A stretch of DNA of 64,000 bases. It comes from Populus alba. Taxonomy: Eukaryota; Streptophyta; Magnoliopsida; Malpighiales; Salicaceae. Under the pieces are notes generated by a model. The model was given only the letters and a program-made list of their open reading frames with translations. It searched no databases and had not been told where the DNA came from. Location of the stretch: NCBI RefSeq assembly GCF_005239225.2, contig NC_133288.1:16002169-16066168 (forward strand). Reading direction: 5' to 3'. The stretch's first letter is position 1; every line of letters begins with the position of its first letter. A program made the position numbers and the translations under genes. Shown piece after piece: positions 1 through 12,830 of this stretch.

Positions 1-150
1 TAATGTTTGAAGAGATTATACTATCAAGAAAGTTTTAGCTCAATTAAAATTTAAAGCTTGTTCAAGAATTAAAATGAAGTGAATAAGAGCAACTTTCTGT
101 GATCGGACTATCAATCAATTCCACGAGCTACCGGTAACGTCATTTCTTCT

Positions 151-157
151 ATGCAGC
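151..157 (+). promoter_or_regulatory. Probable 5'-UTR splice acceptor of ACC1
   Basis: A pyrimidine-rich stretch ends in ATGCAG at 151-156, two bases before the ATG at 158. This looks like the acceptor of a leader intron, so the ACC1 promoter and first non-coding exon may lie upstream of the window. An unspliced leader cannot be excluded. Confidence 0.5.
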
Positions 158-3100
158 ATGTCAGAATCACTAAGGAGACCGCCTATAACCTTGGGTGTGG
201 GGCGTGGAAATGGGTACATAAATGGGGTAGCTTCAATAAGGAGCCCCGCTACAATGTCCCTAGTGGATCAATTCTGCCATGCCCTTGGAGGGAAGAAGCC
301 AATCCATAGTATTTTAATTGCAAACAATGGAATGGCAGCTGTCAAGTTTATACGTAGCATTAGGACATGGGCTTATGAAACATTTGGTACTGATAAAGCT
401 CTTCTGTTGGTGGCTATGGCTACTCCAGAAGACATGAGAATCAATGCAGAACATATTCGAATAGCTGATCAGTTTGTGGAAGTTCCTGGTGGGACAAACA
501 ATAATAACTATGCCAATGTACAGCTCATTGTAGAGGTGTGTACCCTGAACTCAATCCATTTTTGTGCATTCAAGTTATATTGTTGTTTTAGTTAAAAGTA
601 CAACAAAGCACATAAAGAAAACTGAATTGGCGCTTTTTAGCAGAAATAGTTTTGTTCACAAGAAGTCTGAAATTACCAAAGTCTGATTTTAATTGGATAA
701 AAAAGGTGAGGTTGGTTAGTAAATGAATTGTACAGTAAGGGTGAGTAATGAGGCATGTGAAATAGAATCTCTTGAAGTCCCTCTTCTTGAAGTATCTCAG
801 AACATCAAGAAGATTAATTGGCAACTATGGCGTGTGCTGTTATTCGCACTTAGCTATGGTTTGTTCTATCAAATTCTTGTTGGTTTTAATAAAGAAATAT
901 GAGTTCTCATTCCCTTGTGGTTCTTTTTCCCAAATTGTAATTTGTGCTTGCCAGATGGCAGAGATAACACATGTTGATGCGGTTTGGCCTGGTTGGGGTC
1001 ATGCTTCTGAGAACCCTGAGCTTCCAGATGCTCTGGATGCAAAGGGGATTGTATTTCTTGGCCCCCCATCTACATCAATGGCAGCACTGGGAGATAAGAT
1101 TGGCTCATCTTTGATTGCCCAAGCAGCAGATGTTCCTACCCTACCATGGAGTGGTTCTCATGTAATTATCTCTCGCAAGACATGCTGTGTTTTTTTTTCA
1201 GGGTCATTCCACATCTAAGATACTTCAATTCTGTCTTGCAGGTGAAAATTTCTTCAGAAAGTTGCTTGGTTATCATCCCAGATGAGATATATAGGGAGGC
1301 ATGTGTATATACAACTGAGGAAGCAATTGCTAGCTGTCAAGTTGTCGGTTACCCTGCGATGATAAAGGCATCATGGGGTGGTGGTGGTAAAGGCATAAGA
1401 AAGGTATGCTTCACGCATGGCTGTATTGTGATTTCGGACAACCATTTACTTGTGGAATATTGCATTCTAACTTTCCGTGCGCCATTCATACTCCTCTATG
1501 GTTAGAAAGCAAGGCTGATCATATTACCTCTAGGTCTCTTGGAATGGACACTGACATGCATTATTTATATCGCCTACTGAACTAGCTCATATATTTTCTA
1601 GGTTCATAATGATGATGAAGTCAGAGCGTTATTCAAGCAAGTTCAGGGTGAAGTCCCAGGTTCCCCGATATTTATAATGAAGGTTGCTTCTCAGGTCAGA
1701 TTATCTACTTCCTTCTAATTTGAACAAAGTCCTTTCATACTGTTATTAAAGGGATCTTATTCTGGTGAACAACTTTGAATTGTTTCTTAGAGTCGACATT
1801 TAGAAGTCCAGTTACTTTGTGATCAATATGGAAATGTAGCAGCTTTGCATAGCCGTGATTGCAGCATTCAGAGGCGGCACCAGAAAGTAAGTTCCTTTCT
1901 TAGAGCTAAGCTTAAATTTGGTTTAATAACAGTCTATTTGGTTTCTTATTTTTGTCTTCTTCATCATAATATACAATGTATCAGCCTTAGCATTGTGTCC
2001 AAGGAGCATGTCCTTGTAAGATCTGACATTCTTGCATGCTCATGTTTGTTAAATAGATAATTGAGGAGGGCCCAATTACTGTTGCACCACCGGATACAGT
2101 AAAAAAACTAGAACAGGCTGCGCGGAGGTTAGCGAAATGTGTGAATTATGTGGGAGCAGCCACTGTTGAGTATTTGTATAGCATGGACACTGGCGAATAT
2201 TACTTCTTAGAGCTCAACCCTCGGTTACAGGTATGCTGACTTTTTAAGATGTAAGTTTAGCCTGGTGTTGTCCTCATTAACTGTCATTTTATGTAGTCAT
2301 TTTACCTTTTTGTTGGTTCTTTCTGTTGCATTAAGATGTTTTAATCCAAGAATACATTTGAAGAGTATATGGAAGCATATTAGACTAGCAGGATTTTTTT
2401 CCTCTCTCTGGTTAAGTTATTTTAGGATTACAATGATCTTCTTGAAAGGACTTGCTTTCATGATGATAATAAACTTATAAGCATATTGGGTAGCAACTTC
2501 TTTCCTCATTTCCGTTAAGTTCTGATATAAGTCTCATCTTACGAGTGAAATGGCCTTCTAGTTTCACACTTCAAATGTTGGATTTTCTAAAGACCTTTAG
2601 ACTAATTTCGATGTAGGTGGAGCACCCTGTCACTGAGTGGATTGCTGAAATAAATCTACCTGCAGCCCAGGTTGCAGTGGGGATGGGTATTCCTCTCTGG
2701 CAAATTTCGGGTATGACACTAATGGATCCACAATTTCACCGAGGCCTTTTTCCTTGGCCATTGAATATATGTTTTTTGGTATTGTTATTTATACTTCTCA
2801 TTTAATTAGAGATAAGGCGATTTTATGGAATGGAATATGGTGGAGGTTATGATGCATGGAGGAAAACTTCATTGGTTGCCACCCCTTTTGATTTTGACAA
2901 GGCGGAGTCCATAAGGCCAAAAGGTCATTGTGTAGCTGTGCGTGTGACGAGTGAGGATCCGGATGATGGTTTTAAGCCAACAAGCGGAAAAGTACAGGTG
3001 AGCATCATGGGGTCCTGACCAGTCATACTTGAAGATCAACAATTTGTTATACACCCATATTGACTTACATGGCCTTGTAACAGGAACTAAGTTTTAAAAG

Positions 3101-6100
3101 CAAGCCAAATGTGTGGGCTTACTTCTCTGTTAAGGTAATTTTTATTGTCATTGTCTTTTGATTTTTCTCAAAATAATTCTGTTGACAGGACCTTGGTTTT
3201 CCTAACTTTAGTGATCTGAATTATCATCTGCAGTCTGGAGGAGGCATTCATGAATTCTCAGATTCTCAATTTGGTAAGCATCAGCTGTCAACTGAAAAAA
3301 TTAAATAAAGTAGATGCAAGTTGATGAGTAGCTGCAATAAATTGTCTTATACAAGTTTAATTGTTTATTTTCTATACGATCAAATGAAATTAACTGGCTG
3401 TTGCAGGAGGTCTGATGTCTTATACTCCAACTTAGCCAAGATGATTTTTAGGTCTCTTTGAGCTTACATGTTGAAAACTGAAAGAAAGCAGTTTAAATTT
3501 CTTTTCAACTGCACAGAGTTGCTAATGGAAATTCTCTGGAAAACATTTTTGAGTTGAAATGTATGATTGTAAAATTTCTGGAGAAGTTGTAGATATTGGT
3601 AATCTTTACCTTGATTTGTATATCTTGTTATAACAGTGATTGATTATAATCCTCAACAGTGACTGTTTTCCGTCAATTTAGTCCACATTCTGTGTTGTGC
3701 AGTTCATTGAGTGTTTGCCAAACTTTTCCTCAGGACATGTTTTTGCATTTGGGGAATCTAGAGCTTTGGCTATAGCAAATATGGTCCTTGGACTTAAAGA
3801 AATTCAAATTCGTGGAGAAATCCGTACAAATGTTGATTACACAATTAATCTTTTACATGTAAACTCCTCACCTGCTCTTCATCCATTTCTGCTCACCGTC
3901 CCTTTCTTCACAGAATTTGATAAGAAAGTTGCTTCAGAAAAACAAACTGACATAGATTGAAATGCTATACAGGCTTCAGATTACAGAGACAATAAAATCC
4001 ACACAGGTTGGTTGGACAGTAGAATTGCGATGCGTGTTAGAGCAGAGAGGCTCCCATGGTATCTCTCTGTTGTTGGAGGGTCTTTATATGTAAGTAGTAG
4101 CCCATTGATATGAAAACTGGAATCATAAAATCTTGCTTTCGCTATATTTGTATCTTGCATTTATGTTTCAAATTTTGTTTGCTTCAGAAAGCATGTGCTA
4201 GCAGCGCAGCTCTGGTTTCTGATTATATTGGTTATCTGGAAAAGGGGCAAATTCCCCCCAAGGTAAATTGATCAAGAATAACTATATTGGTACTCACTTT
4301 GTGTTTATTAATATTAACATATGCTGATCCTGTTTACAACATATGCCGATCATGTTTACAGCACATATCTCTTGTTAACTCTCAAGTTTCATTGAACATT
4401 GAAGGAAGCAAATACACGGTACATCTTATTGTTATATTGTTATACATTTTATACTACTCAAATGAAATAACTATTTTTTTTTTTCCTGTTAAGAATTTTT
4501 GAAGATTTTTGTCTCATGAGCTCTTATAACATGCATCATTCACATTTTGAAAAACTAGATTGACATGGTTAGAGAGGGGCCTGGTAGCTATAGATTGAGG
4601 ATGAACGAATCACAGATTGAAGTAGAAATACATACTTTACGTGATGGAGGTCTATTGATGCAGGCAAGCATTCATTTTCACCCATAACATTTCGTTAATT
4701 ATGGTCTTGTGGATATTGCACAGTTGCTTGTGTTATCAATACTCTCTATGGACAATTTTTTTTGTTAATATGTTTTTAACTTTTCAATGGCACCAATTGC
4801 TTGTATTTTGATACAGCTGGATGGGAACAGTCATGTGATATATGCAGAGGAAGAAGCAGCTGGAACTCGCCTCCTCATTGACGGAAGGACTTGCTTGTTA
4901 CAGAATGATCATGATCCATCAAAGTTAGTGGCAGAGACACCATGCAAGTTGCTGAGGTATTTGGTTTCGGATGGTAGTCATGTTGATGCAGACATGCCAT
5001 ATGCTGAGGTTGAAGTTATGAAGATGTGCATGCCTCTTCTTTCACCTGCTTCTGGAGTTATTCAGTTCAAAATGTCTGAAGGTCAAGCAATGCAGGTAAA
5101 TAATGTTCCCCTTTGGAAATATATTTGCCTAGTTTATTACAAGGTTAAGAAAAGCGTTTTCTTGTAGGCTGGTGAGCTTATAGCAAGGCTTGATCTTGAT
5201 GATCCATCAGCTGTACGAAAAGCTGAGCCTTTTCATGGGAGCTTTCCAGTTCTGGGCCCTCCAACTGCAATTTCTGGAAAAGTTCATCAGAGATGTGCTG
5301 CAAGTCTTAATGCAGCCCGGATGATTCTTGCTGGTTATGATCATAATATTGATGATGTAAGTATTCTTTTTTACTATATAGCAATTTCAATTTGGAGTTT
5401 AAACCTAATTGTGAATCATCAGTCTCTCTCATCTTTATTTGTGTTGCATTTACGCTATCAATTCATAAACTTGTAATGCCATATGTTTGCAAACATGTTT
5501 ACATTAAATCCTATTACTTACGAGTTCATGTTTCAACAACAACAATGATAGGTGGTGCAAAACTTGCTTGTTTGTCTTGATAGTCCGGAACTCCCTTTCC
5601 TCCAATGGCAAGAGTGCTTGGCTGTTCTCGCAACCCGCCTTCCCAAAGATCTTAGAACTGCGGTGAATATTTATCATGTGGCTTTGATCTCTGATATCAT
5701 GCTCATCATTTTGTCTAGACTTGCACTAGTATCTGATTTTGTGTTGGTTTAATTTTTTCAGTTGGAAGCAAAATTCAGAGAGTTTGAGGGAATTTCAAGC
5801 TCCTTGAACATTGATTTCCCTGCTAAATCATTGAAGGGCGTGCTTGAGGTGATTTCCTTTTCTAGGCTCCTTGTTTTGAAACCCTTTTTGCTCCTCCTTT
5901 GATGTGCTCAATATACTTGGAACGCATACATATTTCTGCAGGTCCATTTATCCTCTTGTCCAGAAAAAGAAAAGGGAGCTCATGAAAGGCTCGTTGAACC
6001 TTTGATGAGTCTTGTGAAGTCTTATGAAGGTGGAAGAGAGAGTCATGCCCGTGTTATTGTTCAGTCACTTTTTGAAGAGTATTTATCTGTTGAAGAGTTA

Positions 6101-9100
6101 TTCAGTGATAACATCCAGGTTAGTGAGGTCAAATGAAACACGAGTCTTTCTATGGAACTGGTTCTTATAAGTTGAGAATCTTGTTCTGATTACTTGGGAT
6201 TGGTAATATCAATGTTATATATAGCATCGTGATTCCTGAATACGCATCATGGCTTCAATTAGAGTACAAGATTGATCTTTAATTTGTTTGGTTCCAAGCT
6301 CTAAGTCATGTCTTTCCTCTTTTCTTTAATCATTTGAGTCAGTCTTATTTTACTTTGTTTTTTCTGTATTGTTCTGTTCTTCCATTCTCTTTGTTTTTCT
6401 TCCCATTATCCTTTTAAAGTCATCAATGTCTATGTTCTTGTTAATAACTGTATGAACATATCTTGTTGTTCTTGCCTGCTAATTCTTTTGTTGTCTGCAT
6501 AAACCTGGTTTAAATTCATAAGGCACAACAGTTGGATTTATGTCACTGAACTTTAAGTGGACTCAAGGCTTGGTCCCCACTCCCTTACCTTAGGTTACAT
6601 TTTAGTAATTTTTTTGCACGCAAGCAAAAATTATCTGGAACATGGTGGGTGACTCCACAATAAATTTTCTTTAATTTATTATTATCTTTTAGGTCATTTA
6701 TTGTTTTTTCTATTTGTATCTTTCTTCAGGCTGATGTGATTGAACGTCTTCGACTTCAATATAAGAAAGATTTACTGAAGGTTGTGGACATTGTACTTTC
6801 TCATCAGGTATCACATTTATGATGCACTCAGATGGATTGCCTCTCGTCTCTTTTTTTCTATGAAAATAACTTCAACTGAATCTTCCTAAATGGGCTTGCA
6901 GGGTGTCAGAAGTAAAAATAAGCTAATACTACGCCTCATGGAACAACTTGTTTATCCCAGTCCTGCTGCATATAGGGACAAACTAATCCGCTTCTCTCAA
7001 CTCAACCATACAAATTATTCTGAGGTATATATATATAAAATCTCTCTTGTTTTTATTTGTTATCAGTTTAATTTTTGAAAATCAGTCCTAACTTTTCTGC
7101 AAGAAGAGGATTTTTTTTTTTGAGTTATTTCCTCCTTGTGTCATTTACTAATAGTCATTTGCTATTTTCAGTTCTCATAGTAAGAACATTATCAATATTT
7201 AATACATTTTGTATATGCAGCTTGCGCTAAAGGCTAGTCAACTGCTAGAACATACCAAACTGAGTGAACTTCGTTCTACCATTGCAAGAAGCCTTTCTGA
7301 ATTGGAGATGTTTACAGAGGATGGTGAAAATATGGATACTCCCAAGAGGAAAAGTGCCATTAATGAACGAATGGAGGATCTTGTTAGTGCTCCTTTAGCC
7401 GTTGAGGATGCCCTTGTGGGTTTGTTTGATCATAGTGACCACACCCTTCAAAGGCGAGTGGTGGAAACTTATGTCCGTAGACTATACCAGGTGCCATATT
7501 ACAAACTTCTACAACTTTCTGCTTGTTATACTTCTGAGTGACCATTTCTGAAATTAACATTCTTTTACCTGCCATCAGCCCTATCTTGTGAAGGGGAGTG
7601 TCAGGATGCAGTGGCACAGATCTGGTCTTATTGCTTCATGGGAGTTCTTGGAAGAACACATTGAGAGAAAGAATGGCTTTGAAGATCAAATGCCAGATAA
7701 ACCACTAGTAGAAAAGCACCGTGAGCAAAAATGGGGAGCTATGGTTATTATTAAATCTCTTCAATTTTTGCCAGCTATCATTAGTGCCGCATTACTGGAG
7801 ACAGCCCATGATCCTCATGAAGTAGTTTTAAATGGATCTGTAGAACCAACTGGCTTTGGTAATATGATGCACATTGCTTTGGTGGGCATCAACAATCCGA
7901 TGAGTCTACTCCAGGATAGGTATACTGGTTGTTTTGATTTTTCCCTGCTACAGTTTTTCATAATGTGATGCATACTGCATTGGTAGCAGTTTGTTATACA
8001 TCCTTTAATAGTACACATTCCATGTAGGATCTAAATGCTAGTTCCACTTCGAAAAACATTCAAAAACTTATTAAATCCTGGCAGGTTTGATTTAAATTCA
8101 TGTATAGCATCAATGCTTGCAAGTCCTATTTTGTGAACAAAGCAGTTACTAAGTTACTACAATACATGAAAGGAAAACTAAAAGAACACACACACATGTG
8201 CGAGGAACAATTTTCTTCTAGTTATTATCCTAGGGAGTAGATACTTTGTTTATCCTAGCTCCTTATTGGCACTGCTCCCTGACTCTTTGCAGTGGTGATG
8301 AAGACCAGGCTCAGGAGAGAATAAAAAAATTAGCCAAAATACTTAAGGAGCAAGAGGTGAGCTCCAGTTTACACAGTGCAGGTGTTCGTGTTATTAGTTG
8401 CATCATACAGAGAGATGAAGGGCGAGCTCCTATGAGGCATTCCTTTCACTGGTCAGTGGAAAAGCTATATTATGCAGAAGAGCCTCTGCTGCGTCACCTA
8501 GAACCTCCGCTATCCATCTACCTTGAATTGGTTTGTTTGTAGACCCTTTGTTTTAATTAAAGAAAGAAGAGATCAATTCACATCCTTTGATCTGAATTTT
8601 ATCATGATCTGTTTATATCCAGGACAAGCTTAAAGGCTATGAAGATATACATTATACTCTATCCCGTGACCGGCAATGGCATTTGTACACTGTTGTAGAC
8701 AAGCCTGGGCCAATCCGGAGAATGTTCCTTAGAACACTTGTAAGACAGCCAACAATGAATGAAGGGTTTACTGCATATCAAGGGCTGGGAATAGAAACAA
8801 CTGGTACCCAATGGACTGTTTCTTTTACTTCAAGGAGCATTTTAAGGTCTTTGGTGAATGCACTGGAGGAATTGGAGCTTAATGCGCATAATGCTACTGT
8901 CAAACCTGACCATGCTCATATGTACCTTTGTATCTTACGTGAGCAACAAATAGATGATCTTGTGCCATACCCAAAGTAATTATTGTCTGAACTCTTGTTA
9001 AGTTTATGTTCTATTTCAATAAGTTATTAAACTTTTTGCACGGGTTCTCATGTTTGAGATATTGTCACCAGGAAACTTGACATAGATGCTGAGCAAGAAG

Positions 9101-12100
9101 AAGTGGCAGTAGAGGCAATCTTGGAAGGATTGGCTAGGGAAATCCATGCAGCTGTTGGTGTGAGAATGCATAGATTGGGTGCTTGTGAGTGGGAAGTGAA
9201 GCTCTGGATGGCGTCATCTGGACAGGCAAATGGTGCATGGAGGATTGTCGTCACAAATGTGACTGGTCACACCTGTGCTGTGCATGTAAGTATATATACC
9301 ATTTGGCAAGTGTTCTGAAGAGGGCCTTTCTTTTCAGGACATGCATTTCGAAGGAGAAAACCCTTGGTTAATTTCATATTAGGGGTGACCATTTGTTCAT
9401 TTGGGTCAGTTATGACCCCCCCAAAAAAAAAACACAATGAAACTGAATTTGCAAAAGCTGGAATATTCAAATGGGACCTGACCGAGCCAGCTGAAAACTG
9501 ACTAGTTTCAGGTTGGTTTGATTCGGTTATTGTTTATCTCAAACCTCAAATAGCCATTTTTAAAGGGTAATTATGGATAGGGCATTTTTCTAAAATACTC
9601 AATTGGCCCATACCAGGGACGATAACCAGGGTTTTGGTTGCTGACCCTAATCGACCCTGGCTTAAATTTAAATTTCATAGAACTTCAGGAAAAACTGAAC
9701 TGAACCGTCATGTATTAGAAAATTTCATCCAAACCTACCCAAGATACTTGTGAGGATGGCTCATTCTCCAACTTGCTCCTGTAATTCTTTTCAGTCATTT
9801 ATATAATTTTCTTTTATCTGAAAAAATAACTATCTGGTGATATGACTTTCAGTTATACCGGGAACTTGAACATACCAGCAAGCAGAAAGTGGTCTACCAT
9901 TCAATCTCTGTGCATGGTCCTCTGCATCTTGTACCAGTAAATGCACACTATCAACCTTTGGGATCACTTGATCGAAAACGTCTGTTGGCAAGGAGAAGCA
10001 GCACCACTTACTGCTATGATTTTCCATTGGTGAGTCCTGCATTGTGTGCTTGAAAACAACTGAAGTTACTTATTTTCTTTAAGCTAAAAAGTAAAAAGAC
10101 AAGTCAAATTATGTTGCTGACATATATCTTTTGCGCTCAGGCTTTTGAGACAGTCTTGGAACAAATATGGGCATCCCAATTTTCAGGTATGAAAAAACCC
10201 AAGGATAAAGTTATAAAGGTGACAGAGCTCGTATTTGCTAATGAAAAAGGTAGCTGGGGTACACCTCTTGTTTCCTTGGAGCGTCCAGCTGGGCTAAATG
10301 ATTTTGGCATGGTAGCTTGGTGCATGGAAATACTAACTCCTGAGTTCCCTTTGGGAAGGACAATTTTGGTAGTAGCAAATGACGTGACCTTCAAAGCAGG
10401 GTCTTTTGGCCAAAGAGAGGATGCATTCTTTCTTGCAGTGACTGATCTTGCCTGCAATAAGAAAATTCCATTGATTTATTTGGCAGCGAACTCAGGTGCC
10501 CGTATTGGGGCTGCTGATGAAGTCAAATCCTGCTTTAAAGTTGGTTGGTCAGATGAATTTTTCCCCGATCGTGGCTTTCAGTATGTATATTTAAGTCCTG
10601 AGGATCATGCTCGGATTGGATCATCAGTGATAGCACATGAATTGAAGCTGGAGAATGGAGAAACAAGATGGGTGATAGAAGCCATTGTTGGGAAGGAGGA
10701 TGGCCTGGGGGTAGAGAATTTATCTGGAAGTGGGGCCATTGCTAGTGCTTATTCTAGAGCATACAATGAAACCTTTACCTTGACTTATGTGACTGGCAGA
10801 ACTGTAGGAATTGGTGCTTATCTCACTCGGCTTGGAATGCGGTGCATACAGAGGCTTGATCAGCCCATTATTTTAACCGGTTTTTCTGCTTTAAACAAAC
10901 TTCTTGGTCGCGAGGTATACAGCTCACACATGCAACTTGGTGGACCAAAAATTATGGCAACCAACGGGGTAGTTCATCTAACTGTCTCAGATGATCTTGA
11001 AGGGGTATCAGCTATCTTGAAGTGGCTAAGCTGTATTCCTCCTTGTGTGGGTGGTGCGCTTCCCATTTCAAGTCCATCAGATTCTCCAGAAAGACCTGTG
11101 GAGTACTTCCCAGAAAACTCATGTGATCCACGGGCTGCTATTTGTGGTATTTTTGATGGCAATGGGAAGTGGCTGGGTGGTATTTTTGACAAGGATAGCT
11201 TTGTTGAGACATTGGAAGGCTGGGCAAGGACAGTTGTGACTGGACGAGCAAAGCTTGGAGGAATCCCTGTTGGAATAGTAGCTGTTGAGACACAGACAGT
11301 TATGAAAGTGATCCCTGCTGACCCAGGACAGCTTGATTCCCATGAGAGGGTTGTTCCTCAGGCTGGGCAAGTATGGTTTCCAGATTCTGCAACCAAAACA
11401 GCTCAAGCAATATTTGATTTCAATAGAGAAGGGCTACCGCTTTTCATTTTAGCCAACTGGAGAGGTTTTTCTGGTGGGCAGAGAGACCTCTTTGAAGGTA
11501 TCCTCCAGGCAGGCGCAACCATAGTTGAGAACCTTAGAACATACAAACAACCTGTTTTTGTGTACATTCCTATGATGGGTGAGCTTCGTGGTGGGGCATG
11601 GGCTGTTCTGGATAGCAAGATCAATTCAGATCACATTGAAATGTATGCAGATCGAACAGCTAAAGGTAATGTCCTTGAGCCAGAAGGAATGATCGAGATC
11701 AAATTCAGGACAAAGGATCTGCTTGAGTGCATGGGTAGGCTTGATCAACAGCTGATCAATTTGAAGGCAAAACTTCAGGAAACCAGGAGCAGTGCACCAT
11801 ATGGAACGGTTGATTCTCTCCAGCAGCAGATAAAAACTCGTGAAAAGCAGCTTTTGCCGGTCTACACTCAGGTAGCCACCAAATTCGCCGAGCTTCATGA
11901 TTCTTCTCTAAGAATGGAGGCAAAGGGTGTTATAAGAGAAGTTGTGGACTGGGCTAGATCACGCCTGTTTTTCTGCAGAAGGTTATGTAGGAGAATCGCT
12001 GAGTGTTCGCTGATCAAGGATGTGATAGATGCAGCAGGTGAGCAACTGTTACATAAATCTGCAATGGACATGATCAAAACATGGTTCTTGAATTCGGATA

Positions 12101-12434
12101 TTGCAAGAGGGAGAGAAGATGCTTGGATGGATGATGAAGCATTCTTTGCATGGAAGGATGATTCAGGAAATTATGAAGCAAAGCTACAGGAGTTGCGGGC
12201 CCACAAGGTATTGCTCCAGTTAACAAGCATTGGTGAGTCTCAGTCAGATTTGAAAGCTCTACCACAAGGTCTTGCTGCCCTTCTAAGCAAGGTAAAATCA
12301 TCATACATTCTTTGCTTTGCATCAGTATTATTTTTGCGGTCCAGTCCAGAGGTGATGCTTTGTTATATATAATGCAGGTGGAGCCATCAAGCAGAGAACG
12401 ATTGGTTGATGAACTTCGTAAGGTGCTTAGTTGA
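158..12434 (+). CDS. ACC1: Homomeric (eukaryotic-type) acetyl-CoA carboxylase, 30 coding exons, 2,268 aa
   Basis: ATP- and biotin-dependent carboxylation of acetyl-CoA to malonyl-CoA; in eudicots this multidomain form is mainly cytosolic and feeds fatty-acid elongation and flavonoid synthesis. Exons: 158-535, 955-1161, 1242-1403, 1602-1694, 1791-1886, 2057-2230, 2617-2710, 2810-2997, 3084-3134, 3234-3273, 3734-3858, 3973-4089, 4188-4262, 4362-4418, 4559-4663, 4817-5095, 5168-5356, 5552-5662, 5762-5848, 5942-6118, 6730-6807, 6902-7024, 7221-7490, 7579-7919, 8293-8530, 8623-8975, 9072-9285, 9853-10029, 10141-12291, 12378-12434. All join in frame. Order: biotin carboxylase (GGGGKG ATP-grasp loop, residues about 241-246), biotinyl domain (EVMKM, biotin Lys about 723), long central region, then both carboxyltransferase halves, nearly all in the 2.15-kb exon 29 ([21 protein letters not shown]). 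Length agrees with Arabidopsis ACC1 (about 2,254 aa). No clear plastid transit peptide. No stop or frameshift: likely functional. Confidence 0.97.
4664..4816 (+). other. GC-AG intron (ACC1 intron 15)
   Basis: The exon ends ATGCAG and the intron begins GCAAGC; the next exon starts after ATACAG at 4816. No nearby GT donor keeps the frame, and this junction gives the family sequence LLMQ/LDGN. It is therefore a GC-AG intron, a minor U2 class in plants. Confidence 0.85.
9286..9852 (+). repeat. ACC1 intron 27 with probable degenerate repeat insert
   Basis: A 567-bp intron that is less T-rich than its neighbours between about 9380 and 9740. It holds a C-run followed by an A-run (9416-9433) and repeated short words of the type ACTGAA and GGTT. 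It looks like an old dispersed-repeat insertion; I could not define termini or a family. Confidence 0.3.
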
Positions 12435-12830
12435 GTGGCAAAGATGGTCCCTTGCCCACAATTTGGTAATTCTTACGCTGTACCATCTACAACTGCGACA
12501 AGGAACGCATAAGTGGATGCGTTTTGAACACCTCTCTTGCCTTTCCCAGCCCCTGGGATCTACAAGCTACTTGTGCTGATGTAATTTTACCAGCTAAGAT
12601 GATCATGGCTGTAATGGAGGCAATCAATCAGTCTCGGGAGTAGATCTATAGCTTTCATATAGTTGTAAATTTTGCCAGTCTTCAGTCCACTAGGGAAATA
12701 AATTCCTCCATTGAAAGGGAGGTTGGCCAGGAGTACTTGAAGCCATTACCCAATGCGTTGATTCGTCCTTTGAATATTATTGATTGTTTTTGTAATAATA
12801 ATGTTTTAGATGCATTTGATTGTTCCATTC
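12435..12830 (+). other. ACC1 3' untranslated region
   Basis: Non-coding sequence after the TGA at 12432-12434. An AATAAA signal lies at 12697-12702, about 265 bases after the stop, with T-rich sequence at 12780-12800. The exact cleavage site is not visible. Confidence 0.6.

Noticed and set aside
158..535. Plastid targeting of the ACC1 product
   Set aside because: The N-terminal extension before the biotin carboxylase domain is short and lacks a clear transit-peptide composition, so I keep the cytosolic assignment as the simpler reading.
10137..12322. Several minus-strand frames of 60-106 codons
   Set aside because: They are antisense shadows of the large carboxyltransferase exon of ACC1.
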